The translations under genes and the position numbers were made by a program. A stretch of 64,000 nt of DNA. It comes from JACCTU01 sp963737405 (GTDB taxonomy: Bacteria > Actinomycetota > Thermoleophilia > Gaiellales > Gaiellaceae). Shown here in pieces: positions 61,779 to 64,000 of this stretch. Below the pieces are notes generated by a model. That model saw only the letters and a list, made by a program, of their open reading frames with translations. It did not search any database and was not told where the DNA came from. Each line of letters opens with the position of its first letter. Positions within the stretch are counted from its first letter, which is position 1. Location of the stretch: positions 1-64,000 of the forward strand of contig CAVTSL010000009.1 in the NCBI GenBank assembly GCA_963737405.1, written 5' to 3'.

Positions 61779-63000
61779 ATGAAGGTCACCGCAGAGGACG
61801 CTCGGCGTTTCCTCGTCTCGCGCCAGATGCTCTCCCCGGCGCGCTCGCTGAAGGGCGGGCCGGACGCGGTCCTCGAGGTCTTCGGCCGGCTCGGCTCCGT
61901 CCAGTTCGACCCGTTGGCGGTCGCGGGCCGAAACCACGACCTCGTGCTCCACGCACGCGTCGCCGACTACGAGCCGGCCTGGTGCGACCTTCTGTACGAA
62001 CGGCGCGACGTGTTCGAGGCGTACAACAAGGGGCTCTCCCTCGTCCCGACGAGCGAGTACCCGTGGTTCCGCGTCACGCTGAGCAGGAACGCGTCGGCCG
62101 TTCTCGCGGAGAACCCGGAGGTGGCCGAGGCCGTGGTCGAACGCATCCGCGCAGAGGGACCGCTCTCGTCGCTCGACTTCGAGCGTGCGAGCGGGGCGAC
62201 GACCGACTGGTTCGGCGTGAAGACCAACGTCGTGCGCGCCGTGCTCGAGGCGTACGCCGCTACCGGCGTGCTCGGGCTCGCGCGACGCGACGGCAACCGC
62301 CGCTACTACGACCTCCTCGAGCGGCTGCTACCGCGCGATGTCCTGGCGCGCGAGGTGACGCTTCACGAAAAGCTCCGGCACAAGCTCCTGTCGCGGTATC
62401 GCGCACACGGCCTCCTGGGCGTCGGCGGCGGCGGCGACATCTTCGGCGGCATCGGCCCCGCGAAGCCGGACTCCCGCCGGCCGGAGCTCCCGGGACGGAC
62501 CGCGCTCCGCGAGGAGCTCGTCGCGAACGGCGACCTCGTTCCGGTCGACGTCGAAGGAGTGCGCGGCAAACGTCTCGTCATCCGCGAGGACGTCGAGCTG
62601 CTCGCAGCCCCACCGGAGCCGGAGGCCTCGGTCGCTTTTCTCCCACCGTTCGATCCTCTGATCTGGGACCGCGCCCTTGCTCGGGTCGCTGTTCGAGTTC
62701 GACTACGTCTGGGAGCTCTTCTTCCCGCCCGCCAAGCGGCGTTGGGGCTGGTACGTGCTGCCGGTGCTCTTTCGCGACCGCTTCGTCTGCCGCATCGAGC
62801 CGCGGATCGACCGTGAAGCCGGCGCCGTGACGATGCTCGGGCTCTGGTGGGAGGAAGGTTTCGCGGCGCGGCGCGCCGAGGGCTTCGTCGACGCGATGCG
62901 CGCTGCGCTCCGCGCTTACCTGGTCTTTGCGGGCACCGACCGCCTCGTCTGGGCGGAGCACCTCGGCAAGGAGAAGCGGCTCTTCGGGAGCCGGCCCTGA
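61779..63000 (+). CDS. YcaQ/AlkX-like winged-helix crosslink glycosylase (one frameshift)
   Basis: From ATG 61779: MKVTAEDARRFLVSRQMLSP, FGRLGSVQFDPLAVAGRNHDLVLHARV with the QxDxx motif of the HTH_42 family, VPTSEYPWFRV, and SVAFLPPFDPLIWDR. A one-base insertion near 62678 (TTG for TG) shifts the frame, then LLGSLFEFDYVWELFFPPAKRRWGWYVLPVL continues to the end at 63000. The E. coli homologue YcaQ unhooks interstrand DNA crosslinks and the Streptomyces homologue AlkZ acts on azinomycin adducts. Total about 406 residues. Confidence 0.87.
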
Positions 63001-63004
63001 GCGC

Positions 63005-63472
63005 CTAGGACTCGCCGTCCCAGTAGTCGAGCTCAGGCTCGGTCGGGAGCATCGCCTGATAGCCCTCGGAGGCGGTCCAGATCCCGACCTTGCCGCTGTC
63101 CGGGTAGTGGACGACGGCGAGCGGCGACTTCGAGGAGAGGATGAGCACCCGGCACGTCTCGTCCGTGCGGTTGACGACCAGATGGCCGCCCGCCGGCCCT
63201 TCCGGAAAGACCACGACGTCACCGGGAGCGAGCTCACGCTCGCCGTCGGGCGTGCGGACCGAGGGCCTGCCCGAGACGGCGATCAGCCACTCCTCGCAGC
63301 CGAGCTCGTAGTGGTACGGCCACGTCTTCTCGCCCGGTGGCAGCTCGTAGAGGCTGCCGCCGAGCAGCGTCGCGCCGAGCCGGTTCCCGATGACCGTCGA
63401 GCGGTGGCGGTAGCCGGGCTGATCCTTCTCGCTGTCCCACTCCTGCTGACCGAAGAGGTTGAAGACGTCCAT
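63005..63472 (-). CDS. Cupin-domain protein
   Basis: A 155-residue single cupin. Cupin motif 1 is PPGEKTWPYHYELGCEEWLIAVSG with the His/Glu metal ligands, and motif 2 is LAPGDVVVFPEGPAGGHLVVN with the final His. MDVFNLFGQQEWDSE begins the protein. It may be an isomerase, dioxygenase or sugar-binding protein; function not assigned. It is convergent with the YcaQ-like gene, 4 bases apart. Confidence 0.87.
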   Translation of the reverse strand: MDVFNLFGQQEWDSEKDQPGYRHRSTVIGNRLGATLLGGSLYELPPGEKTWPYHYELGCEEWLIAVSGRPSVRTPDGERELAPGDVVVFPEGPAGGHLVVNRTDETCRVLILSSKSPLAVVHYPDSGKVGIWTASEGYQAMLPTEPELDYWDGES

Positions 63473-63535
63473 CGGTCCATCCTAGGGGTCAGTCCTCGAA
63501 GCATTCGCCGCGATTGCCGTAGGCTGGCCGCCGGA

Positions 63536-64000
63536 TGTTCTTCCGGCTCAGCAGCCTGGAGCTCGGGCTCATTCTCGCCGCCGCGGTCTTCGGCGGAACG
63601 GCACTGGGAATCCTGCTTGGTCGAGCCGTCCGGCACCGAGCCGAGCACCTCCGGGAGCCGGTCGGAGTGCTCCAGGCCGCGTTGCTCGGCTTCGTCGGGC
63701 TCCTGCTCGCGTTCGGCCTCGCGCTGGCGGTCGGACGCTACGAGGCGCGTCGCGCGGCCGTCGTCGACGACGCCAACGCGATCGGGACGACCTACCTGCG
63801 CGCCGAGACCCTGCAAGAGCCTCTGCGGACGCGCTCGCTCGAGCGGTTGGTGCGCTACGCCGACACGAGCATCCGCCTGTCGAAAGCCGTGCCGGGAAGT
63901 GCCGCGTCCCGCAGTGCGATCGCCGACGGTCAGGAGCTGCACCGTCAGCTCTGGCGCCTCGCCGGACAGGCGCTCGTCGACCAGCCGAACGCAAGCGCGC
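63536..64000 (+). CDS. DUF4239 (bestrophin-like) membrane protein, partial
   Basis: ATG 63536 opens a frame that runs through the right edge (155 codons seen). There are two membrane segments: LGLILAAAVFGGTALGILLG and AALLGFVGLLLAFGLALAVG. The following YEARRAAVVDDANAIGTTYLRAETL is diagnostic of DUF4239 proteins. These have four helices and a cytoplasmic helical domain; ion-channel activity is only suggested. Confidence 0.85.

Noticed and set aside
60222..61952. 576-codon frame opposite the methyltransferase
   Set aside because: Shadow; the sense frame has the NPPY and SAM-binding motifs.
1..64000. CRISPR arrays, rRNA, tRNA, insertion sequences, riboswitches
   Set aside because: No regular short repeats, no transposase reading frame, no cloverleaf or riboswitch core recognised by eye; small RNAs could be missed.

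Overview
This 64 kb window comes from a GC-rich (about two thirds G+C) actinobacterial chromosome. The gene content points to a soil or environmental Thermoleophilia-type lineage (Gaiellales or Solirubrobacterales). The clues are a BTAD regulator fused to a beta-propeller and a peptide-binding domain, several very large LuxR ATPases, TIGR03118, DUF4239, CGNR and ABATE proteins, F420-type oxidoreductases and many small stress genes. This assignment is inference from gene content, not a phylogeny. I saw no rRNA, tRNA, CRISPR array or insertion sequence, and no gene-free stretch longer than about 300 bases.

Layout. 0-0.6 kb: tail of a tyrosine recombinase with no N-terminus. 0.7-4.1 kb: a membrane-spanning BTAD regulator with an outside propeller and SBP5 domain, split by a frameshift. 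4.1-6.5 kb: DUF1059 protein, secreted vanadium haloperoxidase, aquaporin. 6.6-14.1 kb: an alpha-glucoside uptake and hydrolysis locus (two permeases, binding protein, ATPase, GH13 enzyme, LacI repressor). 14.3-16.9 kb: a VanY-like carboxypeptidase divergent from a response regulator and histidine kinase. 16.9-19.6 kb: a broken LuxR ATPase. 19.7-22.7 kb: small secreted and stress proteins, a hydrolase and a reductase. 22.9-25.3 kb: a large secreted DUF6351 esterase-like protein that looks imported. 25.4-35.4 kb: VOC protein, a heavily frameshifted DUF4062-ATPase regulator, a FAD monooxygenase, a second reductase, a hydrolase-LuxR fusion, a methyltransferase and an intact LuxR ATPase.

35.5-43.3 kb holds redox genes: three paralogous F420/NADP-reductase-like dinucleotide proteins (one fused to a metallo-beta-lactamase), an HSL-type esterase, a DNA glycosylase, a multicopper oxidase and an LLM flavin/F420 oxidoreductase. 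43.3-47.8 kb is a thiol-redox island: DsbA-like, peroxiredoxin and MsrA genes, divergent from a cNMP-glutaredoxin-thioredoxin-reductase fusion, then a second cNMP-binding protein. 48-57 kb has MarR, TIGR03118, an adenylate cyclase, VOC and DUF5519 proteins, SoxR, a membrane protein, a META lipoprotein and two hydrolases. 57-64 kb has a CGNR regulator, a secreted protein, a second cyclase, an orphan Hcp-like protein, a methyltransferase, a YcaQ-like winged-helix protein, a cupin and a DUF4239 protein cut by the window edge.

Themes. Oxidative and electrophile defence dominates (SoxR, MarR, Prx, MsrA, DsbA, glycosylase, oxidases). Two class III cyclases and two cNMP-binding proteins suggest cAMP-linked control. 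At least eleven genes are interrupted by single-base frameshifts while protein similarity continues across the break. I cannot tell from sequence alone whether these are indel errors in the assembly or real lesions, so the affected genes are annotated over their full span and marked.
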